Positions 27,375 through 36,419 of a DNA stretch of 64,000 nucleotides are shown one piece after another. Every line of letters starts with the position of its first letter. Position 1 is the stretch's first letter. Origin of the DNA: Methylophilaceae bacterium 11 (lineage in GTDB: Bacteria; Pseudomonadota; Gammaproteobacteria; Burkholderiales; Methylophilaceae); NCBI GenBank assembly GCA_000525025.1, contig JCKJ01000001.1, positions 992,001 through 1,056,000 on the forward strand, written 5' to 3'. The notes beneath the pieces were generated by a model. The model was given only the letters and a program-made list of their open reading frames with translations, made no database searches and was not told the origin of the DNA. The position numbers and the translations under genes were made by a program.

Positions 27375-28472
27375 ATGAAAAAAAGTTTAATGAGTTTTGC
27401 TGTCGCAGCAGCACTAGGTGTAACAACCTTTACCGCAACAGCAGAAGATATGTACCGTGGCGCTTGGTACGCAGTGCCAGGTATCAGTTATATGCACACT
27501 GACAGTGATTTAGAAGCCGACAATGGCGCAGGTGGTTTTCTTAGCATTGGTAAAGAATTAAGCCAAAGCTGGGATTTACAAGGTCGTTTAGGTTATAACC
27601 GTGCTGACGAAGATACAGGTATTGCCGGTGCAGGTGGTAAATACAAACAAACTACTCTTGGTTTAGATGCACTCTATATGTTTAGTCGTGACAAATTCCG
27701 CCCATTCTTATTGGCAGGGATTGGTGCAGCGCGCAACAATGTAGATTACAGTGGTCTTGGCTTAACAGATAAAACAAAAACTTCATGGCTAGCTGGTTTA
27801 GGTCTTGGTGCACAATACTTATTCAGTGATTCATTTGGTATCCAAGCTGACTTGCGTCACCAATGGAGCAAAGCAGAAGCTAAAAACGCAGCACGTACTG
27901 TAGATGCCGATGAAACGATTGGTAATACATTGTTCAATGTGGGTGGTATTTTCCGTTTCGGCGCACCAGCACCTGTTGTTGCTGAAGCTGCACCAGAGCC
28001 AGCACCGATTGCAGCAGCACCAGAACCAGCGCCAGCACCGGCTGCTGAGCCAGCACCTGCACCAGTAGCGTGTAAACCACAAACAGAAACAATTACTGTA
28101 GGCGCTGAAAAATTATTTGGTTTTGATAAAGCTAAACTAAAAGATGAAGGTAAAGCAGCATTGGATGAAGCCGCAGCTAAAATCAAAGCAAATCCAGAAA
28201 TCAAAGCAGTGATTGTAACGGGTCATACAGATCGTATTGGTTCTGATGCATATAACCAAAAACTGTCTGAGCGCCGTGCTAAACAAGTGGCAGATTACTT
28301 AGTTGCACAAGGTGTGGACTCATCTCTCATCACAGCAACTGGTAAAGGTGAATCTGAGCCTGTTGTACAGTGCGAAGGTAATAAAGCAACGAAAAAATTG
28401 ATTTCTTGCTTACAACCTAACCGCCGTGTTGAGATTCGTGCAGAAGGTACAAAAGAAGTAGGTTGCAACTAA
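27375..28472 (+). CDS. OmpA-family outer membrane protein
   Basis: Abundant outer-membrane beta-barrel anchored to peptidoglycan. The start is ATG 27375 behind AAAGGAG; the longer open frame from 27309 is a non-coding extension. The 365-residue precursor has a signal peptide ending at TATAED (about residue 24) and an eight-strand barrel domain to about 195. An alanine/proline linker follows (about 198-230, repeats of APEPAPAP), then the OmpA C-terminal domain with GHTDRIGSDAYNQKLSERRA and two late cysteines. It stands alone between its own promoter and terminator. Confidence 0.93.
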   Translation: MKKSLMSFAVAAALGVTTFTATAEDMYRGAWYAVPGISYMHTDSDLEADNGAGGFLSIGKELSQSWDLQGRLGYNRADEDTGIAGAGGKYKQTTLGLDALYMFSRDKFRPFLLAGIGAARNNVDYSGLGLTDKTKTSWLAGLGLGAQYLFSDSFGIQADLRHQWSKAEAKNAARTVDADETIGNTLFNVGGIFRFGAPAPVVAEAAPEPAPIAAAPEPAPAPAAEPAPAPVACKPQTETITVGAEKLFGFDKAKLKDEGKAALDEAAAKIKANPEIKAVIVTGHTDRIGSDAYNQKLSERRAKQVADYLVAQGVDSSLITATGKGESEPVVQCEGNKATKKLISCLQPNRRVEIRAEGTKEVGCN

Positions 28473-28501
28473 TAAAGCAGTCATTACGCTTTAATGCTTC
28501 A

Positions 28502-28530
28502 AAAAAAGCCTCGCCTAGCGAGGCTTTTTT
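28502..28530 (+). terminator. Rho-independent terminator after the OmpA-type gene
   Basis: Stem GCCTCGC/GCGAGGC (28508-28514 with 28518-28524), three-base loop CTA, followed by six Ts and preceded by seven As, so it could act in both directions. Confidence 0.93.
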
Positions 28531-28578
28531 ATTGCCTAAATCACTTTTCTAAACGACCTGTATCTACCTGCCAGCCTT

Positions 28579-29967
28579 ATGACCAGTTATAATCCAACCA
28601 TGATTAAATCTGTTGATCTGGTGATTGTTGCCCGTTGGGTATTACCAGTTATTCCAAAAAATACGGTACTTGAGCATCAGGCAGTCGTGGTTCATCAAGG
28701 GGTGGTTATTGAAATCTGCCCGGCATCTATTGTTTCTGAACGATTTGTTGCAAATGAGACAGTGCATCTGGACGAGCATGTGTTAATGCCGGGCCTGATT
28801 AATTTGCATACGCACGCTGCCATGAGTTTGATGCGCGGCTTGGCGGATGATGTGCCGCTGATGCCTTGGCTGGAAAAACATATTTGGCCTGCCGAGCAAA
28901 GGTTTGTTTCCCCACCGTTTGTTTATGATGGTACCTTGCTTGCCTGTGCAGAAATGTTAAGCGGTGGCATAACGACGTTTAACGATATGTATTTTTTCCC
29001 TGAGGCGAGCATACAAGCTGCCACACAAATTGGCATGCGCGCGCATATTGGTTTGGTGGTCCTTGAATTTGCGACCAACTATGCCAATGATGCCGGTATG
29101 TATCTCGAAAAAGGTACAGCAGTACGCGATGCGTACAAGACGCAACCGCGTATCACGTTTAGCTTTGCACCACATGCACCTTATACGGTAAGTGACGCAA
29201 CCTTATCTACCATCGGTACATTAGCGGAACAATTGGATTTGGGTATTCATACCCATATGCATGAAACCATGCATGAGGTACAAACCAGCAAGGCAAACCA
29301 TGGCTTAAGCCCGCTCACACGCTTTGCTAATTTAGGCTTATTAGGCACGCGTTTGACGCTTGCGCATTGTGTGCATGTGAACGATGCCGATATGCAACTG
29401 ATGGCTGATTATGGGTGTCATATTGCACATTGCCCAACCTCTAATTTGAAGTTGGCGAGTGGGATTGCGCCGATGGCGAAATGTGATGCATTGGGTATCA
29501 ATATTGGTATTGGTACGGACGGGGCAGCCAGTAATAATCGATTAGATATGTTTGCTGAAATGCGTATGGCTGCCTTATTGGCAAAAGGGCAAAGTGGCGA
29601 TGCTACTGCGATTTCTGCACATCAAGCCTTGGAAATGGCTACCATCAATGGGGCAAAAGCTTTGGGTTTGGAGTCTCAGCTAGGATCAGTCACGGTAGGC
29701 AAACAGGCGGATTTAATTGCAGTGAATATGGCAGAGATGGTGTCTCAGCCTTGCTACGACCCCATTTCTCACTTGGTGTATGTTGCAAGCCGTGAGAACG
29801 TAACGCATACGTGGGTCGATGGTCAGCTCAGATACAATAAGCCAGAATCTAGCACGGGTGTTTTTAGCCAAGGCGTGTTTAGTGAGGTGGAGCCGCACAC
29901 ACTATTGCACATTGCGCAGCAGTGGCATCATAAATTAAGCGGTGCTTTCTCCCACCGCCAAGCATGA
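28579..29967 (+). CDS. TRZ/ATZ family hydrolase, probable methylthioadenosine/S-adenosylhomocysteine deaminase
   Basis: Metal-dependent deaminase of the amidohydrolase superfamily, likely converting methylthioadenosine, adenosine or SAH to the inosine form (MtaD type). The 462-residue protein has the metal motif NLHTHAAMS (HTH near 75-77), THMHET near 230, AHCVHVND, and GTDGAASNNRLDMF near 315. A second in-frame ATG at 28600 is a plausible start. The neighbours ubiG and a Gph-like phosphatase reproduce a gene trio I recall from Pseudomonas (PA3170-PA3172), which supports the deaminase call. Confidence 0.88.
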   Translation: MTSYNPTMIKSVDLVIVARWVLPVIPKNTVLEHQAVVVHQGVVIEICPASIVSERFVANETVHLDEHVLMPGLINLHTHAAMSLMRGLADDVPLMPWLEKHIWPAEQRFVSPPFVYDGTLLACAEMLSGGITTFNDMYFFPEASIQAATQIGMRAHIGLVVLEFATNYANDAGMYLEKGTAVRDAYKTQPRITFSFAPHAPYTVSDATLSTIGTLAEQLDLGIHTHMHETMHEVQTSKANHGLSPLTRFANLGLLGTRLTLAHCVHVNDADMQLMADYGCHIAHCPTSNLKLASGIAPMAKCDALGINIGIGTDGAASNNRLDMFAEMRMAALLAKGQSGDATAISAHQALEMATINGAKALGLESQLGSVTVGKQADLIAVNMAEMVSQPCYDPISHLVYVASRENVTHTWVDGQLRYNKPESSTGVFSQGVFSEVEPHTLLHIAQQWHHKLSGAFSHRQA

Positions 29968-29991
29968 CAAGTATGAATGGGATGAATAAAG

Positions 29992-30693
29992 ATGAGTAAT
30001 GTTGATAGCGCCGAGCTAGATAAATTTAGCGTGTTAGCCCATAAGTGGTGGGATAAAAACAGCGAGTTCAAACCGTTACATGAAATCAATCCATTGCGTT
30101 TGCAATACATTGATGCGCGTAGCCAGTTACGTGGCAAGCGTGTGCTGGATGTTGGGTGTGGTGGGGGTATTTTGTCTGAATCCATGGCTCAAGCTGGCGC
30201 AATTGTGACTGGCATTGATTTGGGTGAGAAAGCGCTCAATGTGGCTAAACTACATAGCTTAGAGTCTGGTGTTTCTGTGGATTACCAACGTATTGCAGTA
30301 GAAGCATTTGCGGCGGCACAGCCTGCCTCGTTTGATGTGGTGACCTGCATGGAAATGCTAGAGCATGTACCAGACCCCGCCAGTGTTGTGCGTGCTTGTG
30401 CGCAGTTGGTGAAGCCGGGTGGACAGGTATTTTTTTCTACTATTCATCGCAACCCTAAGGCCTATCTGCTGGCCGTGATAGGTGCGGAGTATATTCTCAA
30501 TATGTTGCCACGTGGCACGCATGATTATGCCAAATTTATCAAGCCTTCTGAGCTGGCATCATGGATGCGTGATGCGGAGCTCACATTACAAGACCAAGTT
30601 GGGCTGCATTATCAACCGTTTACACAACAGTACTCACTTAACAGCGATGTCAGTGTGAATTACATGGTGCATGCACAAAAGGCAGAAGCGTGA
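29992..30693 (+). CDS. ubiG: Ubiquinone biosynthesis O-methyltransferase UbiG
   Basis: SAM-dependent methyltransferase doing both O-methylations in ubiquinone synthesis. The 233-residue protein opens [24 protein letters not shown], diagnostic of UbiG, and has the SAM loop [13 protein letters not shown] near 56-68 and motif [10 protein letters not shown] near 122. It follows the deaminase by 24 bases and overlaps the phosphatase gene in GTGA. Co-transcription with an SAH/MTA deaminase would clear a product inhibitor of methyltransferases. Confidence 0.96.
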   Translation: MSNVDSAELDKFSVLAHKWWDKNSEFKPLHEINPLRLQYIDARSQLRGKRVLDVGCGGGILSESMAQAGAIVTGIDLGEKALNVAKLHSLESGVSVDYQRIAVEAFAAAQPASFDVVTCMEMLEHVPDPASVVRACAQLVKPGGQVFFSTIHRNPKAYLLAVIGAEYILNMLPRGTHDYAKFIKPSELASWMRDAELTLQDQVGLHYQPFTQQYSLNSDVSVNYMVHAQKAEA

Positions 30694-31343
30694 GTTCTAT
30701 ACAAGCCATTTTTTTCGATCTGGATGGCACGCTGGTAGATACTGCGCCAGATTTGGGCTACGCACTGAATTTGCAATTGACGCGTCACGGCAGGCCAACA
30801 TTAACCGATGATGAGATTCGTCCATTTGCGTCACATGGCTCGCGTGGTTTATTGGGATTGGGGTTTGGTGTGACGCCAGAAGATCCTAATTTTATTGTAT
30901 TACGTGATGAGTATTTGCATTTGTATGACCAAGTGTTTACTCGGCAACCCAAGTTGTTTGCGGGCATGCAAACCGTGCTGACTGCGTTAGATGAAAGCCA
31001 AATTCCATGGGGCATTGTGACCAATAAGCCTAAACGCTTTACGCAGCCACTGGTGGCAAGCATGGGCTTGCATGTGCAAGCTGCTTGCGTGGTGAGTGGT
31101 GACGATGCGCCACAGCCTAAGCCATCCCCGGCCACTTTGTTGATGGCATGTGAACAGATTGCTGTGGACCCTGCAAATTGTATATATGTGGGCGATGCAG
31201 AGCGTGATATACAAGCAGGAAAAGCCGCAGGCATGCAGACAGTCGTTGCGTTATTTGGCTATTTGGATGCCGGTGATAGGCCTGAAGCTTGGGGGGCTGA
31301 TGTCATGATTCATCAGCCTGAAGGATTGTTGGATTTTATTTGA
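30690..31343 (+). CDS. HAD phosphatase, phosphoglycolate phosphatase or MupP-type
   Basis: HAD-superfamily phosphatase, 217 residues, with the nucleophile motif [13 protein letters not shown] at residues 9-21, motif III lysine in QPKPSPA and motif [13 protein letters not shown]. Sequence alone fits phosphoglycolate phosphatase (Gph). The position right after ubiG is where pseudomonads carry mupP, the N-acetylmuramic acid 6-phosphate phosphatase of cell-wall recycling. I therefore leave the symbol blank. It starts at GTG overlapping the ubiG stop. Confidence 0.88.
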   Translation: MSSIQAIFFDLDGTLVDTAPDLGYALNLQLTRHGRPTLTDDEIRPFASHGSRGLLGLGFGVTPEDPNFIVLRDEYLHLYDQVFTRQPKLFAGMQTVLTALDESQIPWGIVTNKPKRFTQPLVASMGLHVQAACVVSGDDAPQPKPSPATLLMACEQIAVDPANCIYVGDAERDIQAGKAAGMQTVVALFGYLDAGDRPEAWGADVMIHQPEGLLDFI

Positions 31344-31416
31344 GCTAGAAATTTAAGCTATAAAATCAGCTGGAAATTCGTTGGGCCAATCAATGTATTC
31401 AGAGTAAAGAGTCTCA

Positions 31417-32016
31417 TTAAGCAACGACTTTTCGCTCAATCAGCGCTGTGGAGAGCGTGCCACTATCTACATACTCTATTTCACCACCCATAGGTAAGCC
31501 ACGTGCGATGCGGCTTACGGCAATACCGCGTGCTTTCACCATTTCGCTGATATAGTGAGCGGTAGCTTCACCTTCGCTGGTGTAATTGGTCGCTAGAATT
31601 ACTTCTTGGATGACGCCGTCTTGCACGCGCTTAATGAGTTTGTCTAAGTGAATTTCTTTCGGGCCAATGCCATCAATTGGCGACAAGCGACCCATCAGCA
31701 CAAAGTACATCCCCGCGTAAGATTGTGTTTGTTCCAGCATCATTAAATCCGTAGGCATTTCCACCACGCATAACATACTAGGCTCGCGCTGCTCAGCGTT
31801 ACACAATGCACAAACGGCTTGTTCACTAAAGTTATTACATAGTTGGCAATGGCTAATCGTATCTAGTGCGTGCTGCATGGAGTATGCAAGCTGTCCTGCA
31901 CCTTTTCGATCACGCTGCATCAGGTGGTAAGCCATGCGTAATGCAGATTTTGGCCCTACGCCTGGCAGGCAACGCAGGGCTTCGATCAATTGCTCAAGGG
32001 CGGGTGGATTTTTCAC
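31417..32016 (-). CDS. recR: Recombination mediator RecR
   Basis: RecFOR-pathway protein that helps load RecA on gapped DNA. The 199-residue protein has the helix-hairpin-helix [17 protein letters not shown] near 17-33, the four-cysteine zinc finger C57/C60/C69/C72 (CQLCNNF, CALC), and a Toprim domain with [14 protein letters not shown]. It is the third gene of the dnaX-ybaB-recR set, an arrangement conserved across bacteria, and starts 18 bases after ybaB. Confidence 0.97.
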   Translation of the reverse strand: MKNPPALEQLIEALRCLPGVGPKSALRMAYHLMQRDRKGAGQLAYSMQHALDTISHCQLCNNFSEQAVCALCNAEQREPSMLCVVEMPTDLMMLEQTQSYAGMYFVLMGRLSPIDGIGPKEIHLDKLIKRVQDGVIQEVILATNYTSEGEATAHYISEMVKARGIAVSRIARGLPMGGEIEYVDSGTLSTALIERKVVA

Positions 32017-32034
32017 AAGGTAATGTGGGTTAAA

Positions 32035-32343
32035 TTAGAAAGGCATTTTAAAGCCGGCTGGCATGACTGCACTCATGCGCGCGCTGGAGGTGGCTTCCAC
32101 TTTTGCTTTTGCATCTTTTAACGCCAGCAGTACTAAGTCTTCTAATGTTTCTTTGTCGTCCATCACTGCATCATCAATCACTACACGCTTTACATCATGG
32201 CTACAGGTCATGGTAATTTTAACCATGCCGTTGCTTGCAGAGCCTTCCACTTCAGTTGTGGCAAGTTCTGCCTGCGCCTTTTGCATGTTTGCTTGCATTT
32301 GCTGGGCTTGCTTCATCATGTTGCCCATGCCGCCTTTCATCAT
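32035..32343 (-). CDS. YbaB/EbfC nucleoid-associated protein
   Basis: Small DNA-binding protein of the YbaB/EbfC family, forming a tweezer-like dimer. The 102 residues show the methionine/glutamine-rich helix GNMMKQAQQMQANMQKAQ, then a core with VEGSASNGMVKITM. It lies between dnaX and recR on the minus strand, 24 and 18 bases apart, the standard context for this family. Confidence 0.96.
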   Translation of the reverse strand: MMKGGMGNMMKQAQQMQANMQKAQAELATTEVEGSASNGMVKITMTCSHDVKRVVIDDAVMDDKETLEDLVLLALKDAKAKVEATSSARMSAVMPAGFKMPF

Positions 32344-32367
32344 TTGAATGCTCCTTTATTAAATGAA

Positions 32368-34056
32368 TTATTGAACAGGTTTAATTGAGTTAGGAATAAT
32401 CGTGGCGCCAAAATCGCTCATCAAGGACTGCACAAAATGATCCTGCAAAATAGCGGTTTCGGCATTCGATTGAATCGTCGCTTTTTCAATCGCTATTTGC
32501 TTGGCAGGGGTATTGGCCTCGCTGCCGATTTCAAACTGTAATTTGATTTTACGCCCAAAGTGTTGATGTATCGCATCGCTTAGTTTGTCTTGATAGTTTG
32601 GACTCGCTAAATGCTTGTGCGTTTCAGCCACTTTAAGCGTAATGCTGTGCTCGTCATAAGTGACCATTTCGCAGTTTTGTGCCAATGCACGTGCCAAGCC
32701 TAGTTTGAGCCGCTGTTCTACTAGCGTACGCCAATCTCCGTTAAAGCTGCGCTCGTTTGACTCTTGTTGTGCATCGGCCAACGTCGGTTCTGGTGCTATT
32801 GGCCTGCTAATAACGGGTTGAGGCGATGTTAATTCCGTTGTGCTAGATGCTATTTGCGGTGCGGTAGGGGCTACTTCTGGCACGGCTTTACGCTGATCGC
32901 CTAAGTTGGCGGAGACATTAGTAGTGTTGGTAACGGCTTTGCGTTCTGGCTCGCCAGAATCTGATAGTTTTTCTTGTGGCGTAAAGGCCAACATACGCAG
33001 CAGGGTCATGGTGAAGCCTGCATACTCATCGGGCGCTAACCCGATATCACGGCGCCCCAGAATGCTGATTTGGTAGTAAAGCTGCAGGGTTTCAGCAGAA
33101 ATGGTCTCGGCTAACTGCAAGAGTGCAGCACGCTCTGGCAAATCATTGGCAAGGGTTTCCGGACAGGTTTTAGCAATGGCAATTTGATGCAGTATGCCCG
33201 ATAGATCGCCCAGTGCCGCTTCAAATGAGATGCTACGGGTGTCCATGACTTTTGCTTTGGCAATCAGCGCAGCACTGTCATTTGCAAGCAGTGCCTGCAA
33301 AATCTCATATAGATAACTTTGGTCAATTGCGCCCAGCATGCTGCGTACTTCTGCTTCATTCACGGTTTGGTTGCCATAAGCAATGGCTTGGTCTGTGAGC
33401 GAGAGCGCATCACGCATGCTGCCGGCAGCGGCACGCGCAATTAAATGAATAGCGCTGGCTTCAAACCCAATCTGCTCTTGTTGCAAAATTTGCGTGAGAT
33501 GTTCTGTAATCGTGGTGCTTGCCATTTGACGCAAGTTAAACTGCAGGCAGCGTGAGAGTACCGTTACCGGCACTTTTTGTGGGTCAGTCGTGGCCAAAAT
33601 AAACTTCACATGTGCCGGCGGTTCTTCCAGGGTCTTCAGCATGGCATTAAATGCGCTCTTAGAAAGCATGTGCACTTCATCGATGATATAGACTTTAAAG
33701 CGGCCTGCCGTTGGCGCGTATTGTGCGTTCTCAAGGAGCTCGCGCATGGCATCTACTTGTGTGTTGCTGGCAGCATCTACCTCAATCAAATCAATAAAGC
33801 GGCCTTTATCAATCTCTGTACAGGCATTGCATACGCCACATGGCGTAGCGGTAATGCCTTGCTCACAGTTAAGGGATTTGGCCAAAATACGCGCAATGGT
33901 TGTTTTGCCTACACCGCGTGTGCCGGTAAACAAATATGCATGATGCAAGCGTTGTTGCTCTAGCGCATTGGTAAGCGCGCGCACGACATGCTCTTGCCCG
34001 ACTAAGGTATTAAATGATTTGGGACGCCACTTACGTGCGAGTACTTGATAAGACAT
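32368..34056 (-). CDS. dnaX: DNA polymerase III subunits gamma/tau
   Basis: Clamp-loader ATPase. The 562-residue protein opens SYQVLARKWRPKSFNTLVGQEHV. It carries Walker A GTRGVGKTT at 45-53, the zinc-binding cysteines around 64-82 (CEQG, CGVCNAC), Walker B IIDEVHML and the sensor-1 region. The C-terminal part (about 370-562) is a proline/serine/threonine-rich linker and a short tau domain. I found no AAAAAAG slippery site like the one that makes gamma in E. coli. It heads the dnaX-ybaB-recR operon. Confidence 0.97.
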   Translation of the reverse strand: MSYQVLARKWRPKSFNTLVGQEHVVRALTNALEQQRLHHAYLFTGTRGVGKTTIARILAKSLNCEQGITATPCGVCNACTEIDKGRFIDLIEVDAASNTQVDAMRELLENAQYAPTAGRFKVYIIDEVHMLSKSAFNAMLKTLEEPPAHVKFILATTDPQKVPVTVLSRCLQFNLRQMASTTITEHLTQILQQEQIGFEASAIHLIARAAAGSMRDALSLTDQAIAYGNQTVNEAEVRSMLGAIDQSYLYEILQALLANDSAALIAKAKVMDTRSISFEAALGDLSGILHQIAIAKTCPETLANDLPERAALLQLAETISAETLQLYYQISILGRRDIGLAPDEYAGFTMTLLRMLAFTPQEKLSDSGEPERKAVTNTTNVSANLGDQRKAVPEVAPTAPQIASSTTELTSPQPVISRPIAPEPTLADAQQESNERSFNGDWRTLVEQRLKLGLARALAQNCEMVTYDEHSITLKVAETHKHLASPNYQDKLSDAIHQHFGRKIKLQFEIGSEANTPAKQIAIEKATIQSNAETAILQDHFVQSLMSDFGATIIPNSIKPVQ

Positions 34057-34211
34057 CTAGTGGCCTTTGCGTCAATACGTTAAATGATACATGGGTACGT
34101 AACATGCCAACACTTGATGACTAGATGATGTGTCCGGCATGAAAAAGTGCTAAACGTTTGGCATGCATGTGAACGATCCAATCAAACAACGTTATCTTCC
34201 ATACAAGTGGA

Positions 34212-34310
34212 GGAGGCGAGCCAAACCCCCGGCACTTGCTCAATAGTTGTGGCTGCTTGCTTCCGCATCTGACCAGGTTGGCTACTTTACAATGCGGGGA
34301 GGCCCGCCAA
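34212..34310 (-). ncRNA. ffs: Signal recognition particle RNA (4.5S)
   Basis: On the minus strand the conserved domain-IV hairpin is present: GGTCAG, the GGAAG-type tetraloop region GCGGAAGCAAGCAGCC, and CCAACCTGGTCAG before it. The RNA ends pair: GGCGGGCC at 34308-34301 with GGCTCGCC at 34222-34215, eight pairs including one G-U. It lies upstream of dnaX in the same orientation, as often seen. The exact ends are estimated from the terminal stem. Confidence 0.93.
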
Positions 34311-34534
34311 ACAGTATTTTACAATACTTTCCTCCGTTCAACTTCACTTCGCGTGGCAATTTTTCTCTCACTGGTCTTATCACTCACAGATGAGGCCAGC
34401 CAATCTTGTTAATAAACTGCGCTAATTTTAGCAATTAGAGGGCTTAAGTGTGCTTTTTCAAGCATTCAAAATCATGCATATCGCGCCAAAATGCTATGAC
34501 GACAATTGTCCATTTAGGAAATCTCAGAATTATT

Positions 34535-36376
34535 ATGGCAACGCCTCAACCCAAAAAAATTGTATCGGCACCCGATATCGCACGCGAGACCATTAAGCAA
34601 ATGGCAATGCGCCGCGTTGAGCCTACGCCCAATAATTACGAGCTTATTTACAATGAGATTGCGGGTGTTCCGCAAAAAGAAACCTTAAACAGTGCGATTA
34701 AAAAAGCATTGAAGCAATTGCCAAATCAGAGCACAGAGCAAGCCAATTGGATCAACCGCTGGGAAAAGTTGTTGAAGCAAGATAACTGGTCCGGGCTAGC
34801 CGATGTGTTAAATGAGGGCATGGACAGCAGTGTGACCCAATCCAAACAATGGCCCGATGCGATTCGTCTTTTACTCAAAGGTTGGGATGCGCGCCGTAGC
34901 AGTACCGATATTGCGCGTAAAAGAGAAACGCTGGAACGCGTGCTAATTAATTACGGTAGCGACTCTCAGCTGTCTACCAAAATTCAAAATCTAGCGACCA
35001 GCTGGGGTGCGAATGAGCCAGTTGGCGAGAATGCGATGCCAGCATTGACCGAGCCAGATGAGGCTAATCAAGCTGACACGACATTACTGCAAAAAATCGA
35101 CAATAAATTGAGCGCTGTCATCGGCGTAGGCAATGATGAAACTAAACAGTTTCATGAGACTTTCCAGATTTTACAAGACATGTTGAAGCAATCATTGAAC
35201 CACGGATTGATTCCACGTTTAGATGGCTACCCGGAATTGCGTGAAGAAGCCTATGAACTAGCGGTGTTGACTGAAAAGGCCCGCAAATTAAAAGACTGGC
35301 AGTTTATGGCCAAGCAATTTAGAGCACTGTTGGTGAGGGTGGAACTGATTGGTGCAAACGAAGAGGGCATTAAACAAGATTTATTAAGATTGCTCAAATT
35401 GCTACTCAGCAATATCAGTGAACTGGTGGCCGAGGATCAATGGCTAAGAGGTCAAGTCGCTACTGTGCAAACCATTATCTCTGGTCCGCTAGATCGTGTG
35501 CAGATTCAATCGGCAGAGAAAAGCTTAAAAGAAGTCATCTATAAACAAGGCATGATTAAACATAGTTTAATCGAAGCAAAAAACTCCTTCAAAACGATGA
35601 TCTCTACATTTGTGGACCGCTTGAAACATATGGCGGATACCAGTGGTAGCTACCACGAAAAAATCGAAGTCTACGCTGACAAGCTTTCTGAGACTGATGA
35701 TATTTTGAGAATCAATGAGTTGTTAGAAGGCCTGATGCGCGATACGCACACCATGCAGGCAGACATCATGCGTTCACGTGAGGCATTGCTGCATCAACGT
35801 GAAGAAGCAGAGAGCTCACAAGAGAAAATCAAAAAACTGCAAGAAGAACTGACACAGCTGAGTGAAGCCGTGCGCATGGATCAACTCACCGGTGTATTAA
35901 ACAGACGTGGTTTGGATGACGCACTGACCACTGAAATTTCAAGGTTTGGTCGCGGTGGTGGCCCATTAACATTGGCGCTGCTGGATATTGATAACTTTAA
36001 ACACCTCAATGATACCTACGGGCATCACGTGGGGGATGTTGCGTTGAAACATCTGGCCAATGTCGTCAAAAAAACCATTCGCCCAACCGACATTGTGACC
36101 CGGCTTGGTGGTGAAGAGTTCGTCATTCTGTTGCCAGATACCAACATTGACGAGGCTGTCATTACCATGACACGTTTGCAACGCACGCTGACCAAAGAAT
36201 ACTTTTTAGGCAATAACGAGCGCTTGCTGATTACGTTTAGCGCAGGGATTGCCTTGTTTAAAGTAGAAGAAGATCAAACGGGTCTGATTCACCGTGCCGA
36301 TCAAGCCATGTATTTAGCCAAGAAATCTGGCAAAAACAAGGTGATGACTGAGCTGGATTTAGCCAAAGCGCAATAG
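34535..36376 (+). CDS. Diguanylate cyclase (GGDEF domain) with long helical N-terminal region
   Basis: Synthesises c-di-GMP from two GTP. From ATG 34535 the protein has 613 residues; the frame extends upstream to 34448 but those 29 codons look non-coding. The N-terminal region (about 10-440) is helical without membrane segments, opening VEPTPNNYELIYNEIAG as in a family of cytosolic cyclases. A coiled coil at about 410-445 leads into the GGDEF domain. The active motif is GGEEF at 525-529, and an RxxD inhibitory site (RPTD) lies five residues before it, so product feedback is expected. It precedes the kinase gene by 43 bases. Confidence 0.9.
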   Translation: MATPQPKKIVSAPDIARETIKQMAMRRVEPTPNNYELIYNEIAGVPQKETLNSAIKKALKQLPNQSTEQANWINRWEKLLKQDNWSGLADVLNEGMDSSVTQSKQWPDAIRLLLKGWDARRSSTDIARKRETLERVLINYGSDSQLSTKIQNLATSWGANEPVGENAMPALTEPDEANQADTTLLQKIDNKLSAVIGVGNDETKQFHETFQILQDMLKQSLNHGLIPRLDGYPELREEAYELAVLTEKARKLKDWQFMAKQFRALLVRVELIGANEEGIKQDLLRLLKLLLSNISELVAEDQWLRGQVATVQTIISGPLDRVQIQSAEKSLKEVIYKQGMIKHSLIEAKNSFKTMISTFVDRLKHMADTSGSYHEKIEVYADKLSETDDILRINELLEGLMRDTHTMQADIMRSREALLHQREEAESSQEKIKKLQEELTQLSEAVRMDQLTGVLNRRGLDDALTTEISRFGRGGGPLTLALLDIDNFKHLNDTYGHHVGDVALKHLANVVKKTIRPTDIVTRLGGEEFVILLPDTNIDEAVITMTRLQRTLTKEYFLGNNERLLITFSAGIALFKVEEDQTGLIHRADQAMYLAKKSGKNKVMTELDLAKAQ

Positions 36377-36419
36377 GAACACACCGGATGTATACCACTT
36401 TTGATGTAAGGAAATTCAA

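Noticed and set aside
32368-34056. Programmed frameshift site in dnaX
   Set aside because: I looked for AAAAAAG on the coding strand. The closest run is GAAAAAC near 32968, which is not a slippery heptamer.
34448-34534. N-terminal extension of the diguanylate cyclase
   Set aside because: The 29 extra codons (MCFFKHSK...) do not resemble the family start; ATG 34535 matches the typical opening.
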